Numbered from the stretch's first letter, positions 30,210 through 38,742 are shown. The stretch is 64,000 nt of DNA from Candidatus Iainarchaeum sp. (GCA_018304465.1 JAGVWC010000010.1:191211-255210), one strand, 5' to 3'. Notes: a model not told the origin generated them from the letters alone. Program-made: numbers and translations.

Positions 30210-31634
30210 TCAGTAACCGAGTTTTCGAACTTCGCCTTTTTGACCGTCCACCAAAAGAACGTCCCCTTCTTTGATTCCGTCAATTCCTTTTACTTGCGTT
30301 ACGCACGGAAGATCATATTCGCGCGCCACAATGGCCGCATGAGACAAGTTTCCGCCCGCGCCACTCACCACGCCTTTAACCTGGCTGTACAGCATCACCA
30401 AGTCCGGAAACAACGCATCGCACACCACAATTCCGTCTTTTACGGGTTTTTTCAAATCTTTCGAAGAACGAATCCACACCGCGCGCCCTTGCACCTGCTT
30501 TTTTCCGCCTGCCGAAAGACCCGTCAAGGTAAACGACGATCCCGCATGATCCGAAAACGACGGCTCTTGGGGTTTTACGGGTTTTGTTTCCACGTGCCAC
30601 GTCGAATCAAACCAAACCGGCGACGACACGTCAAACAGCGAAAACGATTGATACCGCCCTTTTCGGCTTTGAACCAATTTTTGCATCGAAGAAACATCAC
30701 CGGAATCCAATTCTTCAAGCCGCAAGAAAAAAACGTCTTCGCCCAGACCCGTGGAAGCCCCCAACGCCAAAAACGCTTTTCGAACCACATCCAGATACAA
30801 TCCCGACACCAACTTGCATTCTTCGCGAAACCGAACCCGCGGATCCCGCGAAAAAACCAGTCCTTTCGGAGTTTTGCGCGACTCGGACACGCGCGGAGAC
30901 GTCAAATCATACGGATTCAGGGAAAAAAAACCAAACTGCTCAAAAAACGCTTTTCTGGGCAACTCTGTTCGAGCCGAACTTGCTTCCAGCCAATCCACCC
31001 AAACCGTCGCGTTTTGGGGCACCACCACGGGAATACGCAGCGAATACGCCAAAGACGCCAAAAACGAAAACCGCATCACGGAAACGGCATTCGCCAACGC
31101 GATTTGACCGATTTCAAGCGGATTTTCCGCCACGGAATTTTTTTTCCAAAATTCAAACGCTTTTTCCCGCTCCGCCTCGAAATCCGGCACGGATTCCGAA
31201 AACAAAAACGCCAGTTTCACCTGACTCATCGCCTGCGAAAAAAAATCACGCGGAAAAGACGCGATGCAAAGCAACGAAGCGGGATTTATCACCCGTTTTG
31301 AAACCACGCGGCCGTTTTGCACGACCAATTCGCGATCCAAACCCGGAGAAATCAAAAAACGCGTCTCGAAATTCTTGACAAAAAACAGTCTTCCCGCGAC
31401 AAACACGCCACATTGTCCTTTCGACGGCCGCACGCCAAAACCGGTTTCTTCCATCACGGACCAATACGGCCCATCAGTGGAAAACACGCGTTCGAAAAAA
31501 ACCTCGCTTGCGGGATTTGAAAATGAAAGCAAATCCGAGTTCTCGTTTTTTTCCAACACGAACGTCGAAGACTTGAAAACCAAGTTACGATTTTTCGCCC
31601 GGTTCAATTCCTCGGCCAAAAAATCCGGATTCAT
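30210..31634 (-). CDS. PEP-utilising-enzyme mobile (phosphohistidine) domain protein
   Basis: 474 residues from ATG at 31634, overlapping the upstream stop as TAATG; the track ORF adds ten residues. The C-terminal 90 residues are a swivelling phosphohistidine domain: GRAVWIRSSKDL, GIVVCDALFPDLVMLYSQVKGVVS, GAGGNLSHAAIVAREYDLP (catalytic His) and GDVLLVDGQKGEV, as in PEP synthase and PPDK. The remaining 380 residues lack an obvious ATP-grasp or PEP-binding barrel but resemble a helical/alpha-beta domain of unknown type. It may be a PEP-synthase-like phosphotransferase missing partner domains. Third gene of a lipoprotein-membrane protein operon. Confidence 0.75.
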   Translation of the reverse strand: MNPDFLAEELNRAKNRNLVFKSSTFVLEKNENSDLLSFSNPASEVFFERVFSTDGPYWSVMEETGFGVRPSKGQCGVFVAGRLFFVKNFETRFLISPGLDRELVVQNGRVVSKRVINPASLLCIASFPRDFFSQAMSQVKLAFLFSESVPDFEAEREKAFEFWKKNSVAENPLEIGQIALANAVSVMRFSFLASLAYSLRIPVVVPQNATVWVDWLEASSARTELPRKAFFEQFGFFSLNPYDLTSPRVSESRKTPKGLVFSRDPRVRFREECKLVSGLYLDVVRKAFLALGASTGLGEDVFFLRLEELDSGDVSSMQKLVQSRKGRYQSFSLFDVSSPVWFDSTWHVETKPVKPQEPSFSDHAGSSFTLTGLSAGGKKQVQGRAVWIRSSKDLKKPVKDGIVVCDALFPDLVMLYSQVKGVVSGAGGNLSHAAIVAREYDLPCVTQVKGIDGIKEGDVLLVDGQKGEVRKLGY

Positions 31635-32473
31635 TAATTTCCCTCCGGATCGAACAGACGACAAGCGCCCGAAACAGTTACATCCGCAAGCGCGTTCGAA
31701 TGGAGTTCAAACGGACAAAAAACCCGGACCGAAACATTGTTTTCAATGGCCACACACGAAAAAACCGCTTCGATTCGAATCGATTGGATACCATCCGAAA
31801 CAACGCAGCCTTTTTCATCCAACGGCTGCACCCAAATCGAAGAACGGCCGGTCACATCCGGCGACTCCGCCGCTTTTCGGACCTCCGAATCCCCCCGGTT
31901 GGAAGGGCTTGGAGAACCCATCGAAGGCAAAATCGAATTCAATCCTTTGGAAGCGTCCGAATCGCTTTGACCCGGGGCATTCGAAGTCGAAACCGCCCGA
32001 AGTTCAATGGCTCCATACACGGAGACGCCCACCAGAAGTCCGATCACCAAGGACCGGAGGAAAAAAGAACCCAACCGCGAAAAACGCGCGTCTTCTTGCT
32101 GCACCCGCCAGCGCTTGTAATCCAACAGAAAAAACAACACAAAACTCGCCGCCACCACGATTCCGGCGGCAAACAAAATTTCCGTCCACACAAGCGGCGA
32201 AACGAAAACCAATCCTACGACCGCGGCTGCGAGTCCCACGAAAAGCGTTTTTGCGCCATCCGCCGCAAAATCCAGCAAGGCGGAAACCCGGCGGTTAAAC
32301 ACGCGTTTTTGGGCGATTCCCTGCAACGCAAGCCACACGCCAAACCCCACCAGCAAATTCGCGGCAAAAGTCAACGCCGAAAAAGTCGCCACGTAAATCA
32401 AAGGCGGAATAATCACCACGCCAAAAACCGACACCGCAAAAAAAAACAAAAAAAACAACAGCAACCGCTTCAT
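31634..32473 (-). CDS. Membrane protein with extracytoplasmic C-terminal domain
   Basis: 279 residues from ATG at 32473, which overlaps the preceding stop (ATGA); the track start is a TTG six bases upstream. Five hydrophobic helices occupy about residues 1-160 (LLLFFLFFFAVSVFGVVIIPP, LLVGFGVWLALQGIA, TLFVGLAAAVVGLVFV, ILFAAGIVVAASFVLFFLL, SLVIGLLVGVSVYGAI). A Ser/Pro-rich linker and a small domain with three Cys (CVVSD, CVAIE, CPFEL, CRLF region) follow. Not recognised; co-transcribed with flanking genes. Confidence 0.65.
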   Translation of the reverse strand: MKRLLLFFLFFFAVSVFGVVIIPPLIYVATFSALTFAANLLVGFGVWLALQGIAQKRVFNRRVSALLDFAADGAKTLFVGLAAAVVGLVFVSPLVWTEILFAAGIVVAASFVLFFLLDYKRWRVQQEDARFSRLGSFFLRSLVIGLLVGVSVYGAIELRAVSTSNAPGQSDSDASKGLNSILPSMGSPSPSNRGDSEVRKAAESPDVTGRSSIWVQPLDEKGCVVSDGIQSIRIEAVFSCVAIENNVSVRVFCPFELHSNALADVTVSGACRLFDPEGN

Positions 32474-33264
32474 TTCCAATCCCCGTACAACTGAAGGAAC
32501 AACCGCTTCGCGCCGGAATTAACGCAAAAAAAATCAAGGGACTCCCGCGCTCCTTTGGACACGATCATGGAACCATGGGTCAAACTCGCGGGACAATCCA
32601 CGGCAGCGGGATCGGAAAAAAAGTCATCCGAAACCGAATCGAACACCTTGGCCACCTTGACGGGATCGTTTCCCACCCTGGCCGAAAGAATCTCGCCGTT
32701 TCCAAACCCAAATTCCGACCGGACAAAGGTTCCGTCCGGAAAAAAATGGTAATCCACGAACCGGCCGCCGTTTTCCTGAAAAACAAACTGGACAAACAAA
32801 TCGTCAGAAGGCGAAGCGGAATCCGACAATTGTTTTAATTCGAAAAAAATATCCGAAAGCTGTCCGGAGCGGTTTTCATCCTGAAAAAATTTCCCAATGT
32901 TTACCCGCGTTAATTTTCCGTTGTGTAACCAAAACGAATTCCACACCGGGCACGACGAACAATTCGCGTCCATTGAAGACGAAAACAACGGTGGCAACCG
33001 GTTCCAAATTTTTTGAACCGATTCTTGCGGCACCCGCGTCACCGAAATCGAAACGGGATTCGTGGAATCACCGGAATTCTGGATTTTTTCAAGCAGCCAG
33101 CCGTTTGAGGTGAGCAAGTATTCAGAAGAACAAACATTGGCGGGACATGACAAATCATCCAGCGCCACTTCGAGAAAACCCTCTGTTGACGCAGGAGGCG
33201 TCACGCAACCCGACACCCAGATGCCTGCCAAGAGAAAAACCACAATCCAAAAAAAGGAACGCAT
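32470..33264 (-). CDS. Lipoprotein, 264 aa
   Basis: Signal peptide MRSFFWIVVFLLAGIWVSGC ends in lipobox VSGC. The mature protein has paired cysteines (CPANVC, CSSCP, C near the end) and a strand-rich body with LFVQFVFQENGGRFVDYHFFPDGTFVRSEFG, suggesting an extracytoplasmic beta domain. No family recognised. It is the first gene of a three-gene overlap operon with a membrane protein and the phosphohistidine-domain protein. Confidence 0.7.
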   Translation of the reverse strand: MRSFFWIVVFLLAGIWVSGCVTPPASTEGFLEVALDDLSCPANVCSSEYLLTSNGWLLEKIQNSGDSTNPVSISVTRVPQESVQKIWNRLPPLFSSSMDANCSSCPVWNSFWLHNGKLTRVNIGKFFQDENRSGQLSDIFFELKQLSDSASPSDDLFVQFVFQENGGRFVDYHFFPDGTFVRSEFGFGNGEILSARVGNDPVKVAKVFDSVSDDFFSDPAAVDCPASLTHGSMIVSKGARESLDFFCVNSGAKRLFLQLYGDWK

Positions 33265-33361
33265 TACAAACTGAGCGCCAAGGCGTTAATTAAGCTTTCC
33301 AAAACCCACGGGAAAAGCAAAACCGGCACCTTAAAATCCCGCGCCGTTCCAATACTATCCG

Positions 33362-33643
33362 ATGGATTGCATGGTGTACCTGCTGCAATGCCGCGACGGC
33401 ACCTATTACTGCGGCTGGACCAATGATCTGGAAAAACGGTTGAACGCCCACAACGCCGGAACCGCAAGCAAATACACGCGAAAACGACGCCCCGTGCGGT
33501 TAATTTACACCGAAAAACACCTCAACCGCTCCGAATGCCAAAAACGCGAATACGCCATAAAACAGCTTTCCAGAGCCGAAAAAGAACAATTAATCGAAAG
33601 CAACTCCCGGTTAGAAAACCCAAAAAAGCAGGGTTTAAAATAA
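33362..33643 (+). CDS. GIY-YIG nuclease-superfamily protein (UPF0213-like)
   Basis: 93 residues. The GIY-YIG signature appears as MVYLLQCRDGTYYCGWTNDLEKRLNAHN (Y at V-Y-L-L and Y-Y-C-G), with the conserved Arg in KRLNAHN and Glu in YTEKHLNRSECQKRE. Standalone GIY-YIG proteins of this size are common in bacteria and archaea; their substrates are poorly known. M4 (33371) is an alternative start. Confidence 0.9.
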   Translation: MDCMVYLLQCRDGTYYCGWTNDLEKRLNAHNAGTASKYTRKRRPVRLIYTEKHLNRSECQKREYAIKQLSRAEKEQLIESNSRLENPKKQGLK

Positions 33644-33663
33644 GTATAACCAACTTATAGAGT

Positions 33664-34305
33664 ATGGTTGAAAGCTATTCCGTCCAGCGAAAAAAACTCG
33701 TTGAAAAAATGAAAAAAGAAAAAACCATTCGCACCCCGGAAGTCGAAAACGCTTTCTTGGCGATTCCGCGGGAACATTTTTTCCCGTCCGTTGACCGCTT
33801 GTTTGCCTACCAAGACGACGCGTTCCCCATCGGATACGGCCAAACCATTTCCCAACCCAGCACGATCGCGGAAATGCTCGAACTACTCGAAGTCAAACCC
33901 GGAATGCGCGTACTCGAAATCGGAAGCGGAAGCGGCTACGTACTCGGTTTACTGTCTTGTCTCACTAGAGAAAAAAACACGGTGTACGGAATTGAACGCA
34001 TCACCGCGTTGACCCAAAAATCCCGATTAGCGCTCGAAAAAACCCACTTGGACGACGTCGCGATCCAAGTCGGAAACGGCCGCGACGGCCGGAAAGAAAA
34101 AGCGCCGTTTGACCGCATCATCATCAGCGCGGCAAGCGAAAAAGTCCCGCACGCGCTCGTCGAACAACTCGCCGAAAACGGAAAACTCGTCGCGCCGCTT
34201 GGCGAAACCCAAATGCGCGAACGCGTGGTATTCACCAAGAAAAACGGAGCACTCGTTCCCGCAGAAAAAAAAGGAACCTACAGTTTCGTGCCGCTGCAAG
34301 CGTAA
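33664..34305 (+). CDS. pcm: Protein-L-isoaspartate O-methyltransferase
   Basis: 213 residues. PCMT methylates isoaspartyl residues in damaged proteins using SAM. The N-terminal helix and PREHFFPS, the isoaspartate-binding FPIGYGQTISQPSTIAEML, SAM motif I VLEIGSGSGYVLGLL and the post-motif FDRIIISAASEKVPHALVEQL are all present. Complete length. The gene begins 20 nt after the GIY-YIG gene on the same strand, with a TATA-like AAGTATAAC just before it. Confidence 0.96.
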   Translation: MVESYSVQRKKLVEKMKKEKTIRTPEVENAFLAIPREHFFPSVDRLFAYQDDAFPIGYGQTISQPSTIAEMLELLEVKPGMRVLEIGSGSGYVLGLLSCLTREKNTVYGIERITALTQKSRLALEKTHLDDVAIQVGNGRDGRKEKAPFDRIIISAASEKVPHALVEQLAENGKLVAPLGETQMRERVVFTKKNGALVPAEKKGTYSFVPLQA

Positions 34306-34307
34306 AT

Positions 34308-34958
34308 TCACGCGGATGGGCCCGCGCGCCCATATTTGAAAAAATCGTTGATTGAATGAATCCCGATATCCCACGCATCCAAACCTTCCGCATACGTCTT
34401 TCTCTTGGCACTCATTTTTGACTGGTGTTTTGCAAGTTCATTGACCGACAAAGCACGCACAATATCCCAAAATGGATCCGCAAGCCACCAGCGCGAACCA
34501 TTCCAAAATACAACCTGTGAATGATCCAATATACGCGTAAATTTTGCGGGCACGCCATGAATACGAAGAACTGTGCACAACACAAGACACTCATCCAAAC
34601 AACCGGCTATCCCATGTTTTTTGAACGCATCCGCATCCCCTTTCAAAATAGTCTTTGTCCGGACGATATCATCCGCCGAGCGTTTCGCATACAGCTTCTT
34701 CAAAACAGCATCCGATACCTCCACAGCATCAAAAGAATCCAACCGAAGAATAACATCCTCAACGATTTCCTTTGGCGAACCATGAAATTGAGAGGCAAAT
34801 TTGATCAAGGCTTTCGTCACACGTGTCTGCCGGCCCGACCGCAACCACTCCCGAAAAACCACGGGTTCGATGCGTTTTCTAACGACAGATCCGGGTTTTT
34901 TAGACACCAAACCCCGAACAAGCTTTGTTCGCCGAAAACCGTTTCTTATCCGACGCAT
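34308..34958 (-). CDS. Transglutaminase-like cysteine protease-fold protein
   Basis: 216 residues from ATG at 34958 (MRRIRNGFRRTKLVRG). The catalytic triad order of the transglutaminase-like fold is visible: Cys in AGCLDECLVLCTVLRIHGVPAKF, His in LDHSQVVFWNGSRWWLADP, Asp in that WWLADP. The preceding helical part (KALIKFASQFHGSPKEIVEDVI) is typical. It may be a protease or amidase, or inactive. Base composition is more balanced than flanking core genes. It lies just before tRNA-Ser(TGA), convergent with pcm. Confidence 0.8.
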   Translation of the reverse strand: MRRIRNGFRRTKLVRGLVSKKPGSVVRKRIEPVVFREWLRSGRQTRVTKALIKFASQFHGSPKEIVEDVILRLDSFDAVEVSDAVLKKLYAKRSADDIVRTKTILKGDADAFKKHGIAGCLDECLVLCTVLRIHGVPAKFTRILDHSQVVFWNGSRWWLADPFWDIVRALSVNELAKHQSKMSAKRKTYAEGLDAWDIGIHSINDFFKYGRAGPSA

Positions 34959-35023
34959 ACCACATAACAACCACGAAAACCATTAAAAAAACCCGCCTGC
35001 ATTCAATATATGAATCAGTTCGT

Positions 35024-35185
35024 GCAGAGATGGCGGAACCTGGTTAACGCGCCAGCCTTGAGCGGCCTTTTCACAAAGGCCGGCGAAAACGAAAACCGTT
35101 TTTCCCAGGTTTTTGGCATTGGCCAAAAAGCTGTAAGAAAGCTGGTGGGCGCAAGCCCGTGTGGGTTCAAATCCCACTCTCTGCG
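35024..35185 (+). tRNA. tRNA-Ser(TGA) with 77-nt intron
   Basis: Acceptor GCAGAGA/TCTCTGC with discriminator G, as in the tRNA-Ser(GCT) of this window. The three-bp D stem and the long variable arm (GGGC-GCAA-GCCC) are class II features. The anticodon stem CCAGC/GCTGG encloses CT-TGA-G, an intron (35063-35139), then A38. CTTG pairs with TAAG to form the bulge-helix-bulge. T arm GTGGG-TTCAAAT-CCCAC. Discriminator and anticodon argue for Ser rather than Leu. Confidence 0.9.
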
Positions 35186-35234
35186 AACCCAAAAAACAGC
35201 AACAAATAAGAATGCAAAAACCGTTGTTGAATCA

Positions 35235-35906
35235 ATGCTCGATTGGAAAAAAATCATTTGGAACATTTTTCTCGGAGTCGCCGCGATTTCGCTTCTTTTT
35301 CAGGCCCTTGATCCGATTCTTCACGGATTTTCCAAAGAACGCCTCGTGATCGCAAGCGAAATCCTGCTGTTGCTTTGGCTTGGAACCGTGTGGAAATTCC
35401 AAAACACCATCCGCGAAAAAACAAAATTCATTTCTTCCCTGCGAATGCGCTTTATTCTAATCGGGTTTTTTTCCACCCTGCTTGCCGAAACCATTTACAT
35501 TTTTTCAAAACCCCTGCATCAAAACCTCGCATGGGACCTGATCCTAACGGCGCCATGGTATTTCCTGTGGATGACCGCATGGTACTGGGTTTTGTCCAAA
35601 CACCATTTTTCATTCAAAGAAGCGTTTCTTTTAGGCGGGTTCCACGGATTCGTCATTGAAGGACTCCTCTCCGGCGGACTCGTGTTTAATCCCCTGCTCG
35701 CCTTGGCGATCCTGCCGCTCATGACGGTGTTGTACGGATGCTTTTTCCTGGTACCTTACATTATCACCAAGCCCGATTTTCCCAATCAGTCGCCCGCGTC
35801 CCTTTCCACCAAAATCAAATATTCCCTTGTTCCGCTGCTGATGTATATTCCCGGATTCCTCTGGATCGCTGTTTTAACCAATGTTTTTCAATTGGTCTTG
35901 CATTAA
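35235..35906 (+). CDS. Multi-pass membrane protein, 223 aa
   Basis: Start at 35235 (MLDWKKIIWNIFLGVAAISL); the track ORF start lies inside the tRNA gene. Six to seven hydrophobic segments, including IASEILLLLWLGTVW, FILIGFFSTLLAETIYIF, WYFLWMTAWYWVL, LLGGFHGFVIEGLLSGGLVF, LLALAILPLMTVLYGCFFLVPYIIT and VPLLMYIPGFLWIAVLTNVF. The GGFHGFVIEGLLSG segment is distinctive, but the family is not recognised. Confidence 0.7.
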   Translation: MLDWKKIIWNIFLGVAAISLLFQALDPILHGFSKERLVIASEILLLLWLGTVWKFQNTIREKTKFISSLRMRFILIGFFSTLLAETIYIFSKPLHQNLAWDLILTAPWYFLWMTAWYWVLSKHHFSFKEAFLLGGFHGFVIEGLLSGGLVFNPLLALAILPLMTVLYGCFFLVPYIITKPDFPNQSPASLSTKIKYSLVPLLMYIPGFLWIAVLTNVFQLVLH

Positions 35907-35916
35907 GAGAAAAAAA

Positions 35917-36351
35917 ATGAACGAAAACAAAAACCCAAAAATCGCGAATACGCGTTCCTTCAAAGAAATCAAAGGATTTTCATTCGAATACCCCGAATTC
36001 GAAGAATGGACCGTGCATCACGTGGAACAAAACGCTCGCCTCACCAACGTGCTTCGATTCGAGATCAACGTTTTTTTCAATCACCCCACCGAGCTCCAGG
36101 TGGAAACCCCGGCCCACATGGGCGTGACACGCGATTATTCCATTCTCAATTATCCGAACTTCAACAACATGCAATTAAAACAAAACCCCAAAGGAATCCG
36201 CTTCGAACAAAACCCCGTATTAAACAAGGCGATTTTTTACCTCGAAAAAACCGCAGTGACCGTGGATATTTCAAGCATTCCAAACAAGCAAGGCTTTTCA
36301 AGCAACCGATTCATCGAAGAAATCATCCGAAGCTTTCAAACCAACCGATGA
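35917..36351 (+). CDS. Hypothetical protein, 144 aa
   Basis: Begins MNENKNPKIANTRSFKEIKG at 35917, where AGAGAAAAAAA precedes the ATG, 8 nt after the membrane protein gene. The protein is soluble, strand-rich with FSFEYPEFEEWTVHHVEQ, NVLRFEINVFF and AIFYLEKTAVTVDISSI, and ends with a helix FIEEIIRSF. No cysteine and no signal peptide. The layout resembles PsbP/LpqN-like small alpha-beta domains, but that is only an impression. Confidence 0.6.
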   Translation: MNENKNPKIANTRSFKEIKGFSFEYPEFEEWTVHHVEQNARLTNVLRFEINVFFNHPTELQVETPAHMGVTRDYSILNYPNFNNMQLKQNPKGIRFEQNPVLNKAIFYLEKTAVTVDISSIPNKQGFSSNRFIEEIIRSFQTNR

Positions 36352-36412
36352 CAAAAAGCGAAAAAAACACCGCACGAATAGGATTAAAATAGGCTCTTTC
36401 GAAAAAATAAAT

Positions 36413-36949
36413 ATGAAAAACCAATCAGTAATGATTCTATTCATCAGTTTGACGGTACTGGTCGCCGGATGCACCACGCCGTCCACCAATCCAAATCCCA
36501 ATGGAGGAACCAATTTGGCTGAAACAGTAGAAGTAGGAGACACCGTTGCCGTCAATTACAAAGGAACCCTGACGAACGGACAAGAATTCGATTCATCGCT
36601 TCAACCCGGACGCACACCGCTTGAGTTTACGGTCGGAGACGGCAACATGATCGCCGGATTTGACGACGCCGTCCGCGGAATGAAACTGAACGAAGAAAAA
36701 ACCGTTACCTTGCCGCCCGAAAAAGCCTACGGATTCGAACAACCCGATTTGATCGTTCAAGTTCCGCGCGAAATGCTTTCCGGCGTGCCCGAAGAACAAT
36801 TGGTCGTCGGAACCGAACTTAGGGGCCCCATGGGACGCGGCGTCATCACCAAAGTGGACACAAACAACGTCACCATCAACTTTAACCACGAACTCGCCGG
36901 ACAAACCCTCGTGTTCTGGATCAAAGTCGTTGAAATCAAGAAGAAGTAA
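36413..36949 (+). CDS. FKBP-type peptidyl-prolyl isomerase, lipoprotein
   Basis: 178 residues. Signal peptide VMILFISLTVLVAGC with lipobox VAGC (Cys20). The FKBP domain is VGDTVAVNYKGTLTNGQEFDSS, GRTPLEFTVGDGNMIAGFDDAVRGM and EKTVTLPPEKAYG, followed by a SlyD-like insert-in-flap region and VFWIKVVEI. It should catalyse cis-trans proline isomerisation outside the membrane, assisting folding of exported proteins. TATA-like TTAAAATA is centred 27 nt before the ATG. Confidence 0.95.
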   Translation: MKNQSVMILFISLTVLVAGCTTPSTNPNPNGGTNLAETVEVGDTVAVNYKGTLTNGQEFDSSLQPGRTPLEFTVGDGNMIAGFDDAVRGMKLNEEKTVTLPPEKAYGFEQPDLIVQVPREMLSGVPEEQLVVGTELRGPMGRGVITKVDTNNVTINFNHELAGQTLVFWIKVVEIKKK

Positions 36950-36992
36950 GAAAACCACTCTTCTTGAATCCTTTTACTTTTCCAACAAAAAA

Positions 36993-37475
36993 TCAGCGGC
37001 TTGGACCCTCGAAATCAAACGAATAATCCAAAACGGAGTTGTCGTCTTTGGAAAACACCACGGTTCCCGACACCGTTTGTCCCTCGAAAATCAACGGCAG
37101 CCACAACGGATCCGCCGGCCACATGGATTCGAACGGCAACCGATCCAATGGAAACCACTGCGGCACCATTTCTTCGGATTCCGTCGGAGTCCCCGTCCAA
37201 GCAAACGCCACGAACACTTCAACACGCGTCGCAAACTCCGGACGATCCTTCGTCAAAAACACCACTTCACCCGCGGGAACCAGCGACTCCAAAGCCACCA
37301 CCAAACTGCTTTCTTCGAACACTTCCCGCACCGCGGCTTTAACGGTTGATTCGCCCGGATTCAATTTTCCGCCAAACCCGTTCCACTTTCCCCGGCCAAA
37401 ACCGCGTTTCTTTAAACCCAACAATACCTGTCGATGATCCACGTCCACGACGAACACCAAGGTCTTGACTTCCAT
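36993..37475 (-). CDS. MTH1/NUDT1-like Nudix hydrolase
   Basis: 160 residues from ATG at 37475; a TATA-like GTTTTTAAATG lies 26 nt upstream. Sequence order is strikingly MTH1-like: VFVVDVDHRQVLLGLKKRGFGRGKWNGFGGKLNPGES (motifs), Nudix box with AAVREVFEESSLVV, and the C-terminal VPQWFPLDRLPFESMWPADPLWLPLIFEG, in which the W-P-x-D segment recognises oxidised purines in NUDT1. Likely an oxidised-nucleotide pyrophosphatase. The N-terminal 11 residues of the track ORF are excluded. Confidence 0.9.
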   Translation of the reverse strand: MEVKTLVFVVDVDHRQVLLGLKKRGFGRGKWNGFGGKLNPGESTVKAAVREVFEESSLVVALESLVPAGEVVFLTKDRPEFATRVEVFVAFAWTGTPTESEEMVPQWFPLDRLPFESMWPADPLWLPLIFEGQTVSGTVVFSKDDNSVLDYSFDFEGPSR

Positions 37476-37592
37476 ACCAAACCAGCAGAACCAAGCATTT
37501 AAAAACAAATTTCGTTATTTGGCTACAAAAACACCAATTTCAAATGACAATTGACGAAGTTTTTTAAATCGTGATCGTCATAAATACGTCCT

Positions 37593-38294
37593 ATGGACAA
37601 ACTCGCCGTCACCATGGCCGGAGAAATCACGTTGTCACGCGACCCCGGCGGCTCCATGAAAAAATGGCGCGAAATCTTCGGAGTCTCGCAAACCGAACTA
37701 GCCGAACACCTAAAGATCTCCAGCTCCACGATTTCCGATTATGAAGGCGGACGCCGAAAAAGCCCCGGCATCAACGTCATCAACCGATTCGTCGAAGCCT
37801 TGCTCACGATCGATTCCAACCGCGGAAGCAAAATTCAAAAACAACTCGAACGCGACTTTGCGCCAAAACAAGAAATATTCGACACCCACGAATTCTCCAA
37901 AGCCATGAAAGGAACCGAATTCCTCGAACTCATCGCGGGCCAATGCGTCACAAGCCCCGCGCGCTTAAAAGAAACCACCATCTTCGGATACACGGTTATC
38001 GATTCCCTCAAAGTCATTCTGGAAGTACCCGTGCACGAATACCTGCAATTGTACGGAAAAACCCCCGAACGCGTCGTTATTTTTCAACAAGTCGAAAACG
38101 GGCGCTCGCCCATGATCGCGATCAAAATCGGCCGCTTTTCCACGGACATGAAACCATCCATCGTGGTCTTGCATGGATGCAAAATGGTGGACAAAGTCGC
38201 CATCAAAATCGCGGAAACCGAAAAAATCCCGCTCTTAACCACCAACAAACCCATTGAAGAAATCAAAGCCGCACTCAAAGCGTTCGAAAGCTGA
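37593..38294 (+). CDS. Archaeal XRE-type HTH regulator with C-terminal sensor-like domain
   Basis: 233 residues. The helix-turn-helix is at about residues 23-65: MKKWREIFGVSQTELAEHLKISSSTISDYEGGRR. The C-terminal 130 residues form an alpha/beta domain with VIFQQVENGRSPMIAIKIGRFSTDMKPSIVVLHG (motifs). The arrangement corresponds to a family of predicted archaeal transcriptional regulators (COG1709-like, from memory). The C-terminal domain probably senses a ligand. Divergent from the MTH1-like gene. Confidence 0.85.
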   Translation: MDKLAVTMAGEITLSRDPGGSMKKWREIFGVSQTELAEHLKISSSTISDYEGGRRKSPGINVINRFVEALLTIDSNRGSKIQKQLERDFAPKQEIFDTHEFSKAMKGTEFLELIAGQCVTSPARLKETTIFGYTVIDSLKVILEVPVHEYLQLYGKTPERVVIFQQVENGRSPMIAIKIGRFSTDMKPSIVVLHGCKMVDKVAIKIAETEKIPLLTTNKPIEEIKAALKAFES

Positions 38295-38295
38295 A

Positions 38296-38742
38296 TCAGG
38301 GAACCCGATCGCAATCGTGTTTTTGGTTGAATTTTCCCAAAATAAAATCCTTGGCGGACTGCACCGCGCCAAACGTGAACAAGGATTCGTTTTCCATTTC
38401 GCTTAACGAAAACCATTTCGCTTCTTTGATTTCTTCCGGCGGAATCCGCAATTCCCCTGAAACGATTTCGGCTTCAAACACGTACTTGACAATCAAACGG
38501 CCGTTTTCAACAAACCGAAACGTTCCCGCCAACCGGCCCAACGATACCACGAAACCCGTTTCTTCCAATGTTTCGCGCACCGCCGCGTCCTCCAAAGACT
38601 CGTTTTTTTCCACGTGTCCCCCCGGATTGTTCCACAACCCCGCAGGAGTACCCACCACGGCGTTCACGAACAAAAAACGATTGTTTTTCACGACCAATGT
38701 CGCCCCCACTTCTTTTGCCTGCAAAAACCCACCGCCTTCCAC
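38296..38742 (-). CDS. Nudix hydrolase
   Basis: 148 residues. Complete Nudix box GGHVEKNESLEDAAVRETLEETGFVV. It is preceded by ATLVVKNNRFLFVNAVVGTPAGLWNNPGG and followed by strand-rich FRFVENGRLIVKYVFEAEIV and EEIKEAKWFSLSEME. Substrate unknown. It directly abuts the NMD3 gene: its start at 38742 is the base next to the NMD3 stop at 38743, so the two genes are one transcript. Confidence 0.9.
   Translation of the reverse strand: MEGGGFLQAKEVGATLVVKNNRFLFVNAVVGTPAGLWNNPGGHVEKNESLEDAAVRETLEETGFVVSLGRLAGTFRFVENGRLIVKYVFEAEIVSGELRIPPEEIKEAKWFSLSEMENESLFTFGAVQSAKDFILGKFNQKHDCDRVP

Noticed and set aside
30240-31378. Long plus-strand ORFs (353 and 264 aa) opposite the phosphohistidine-domain gene
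   Set aside because: They are His/Arg/Lys/Pro-rich frames produced by the strand bias, overlap each other, and lack motifs; the minus-strand frame has a clear domain.
35024-35185. tRNA-Leu instead of tRNA-Ser(TGA)
   Set aside because: The long variable arm fits both, but with T33 fixed the anticodon reads TGA and the discriminator is G, as in the other tRNA-Ser; a leucine anticodon would require a shifted loop.
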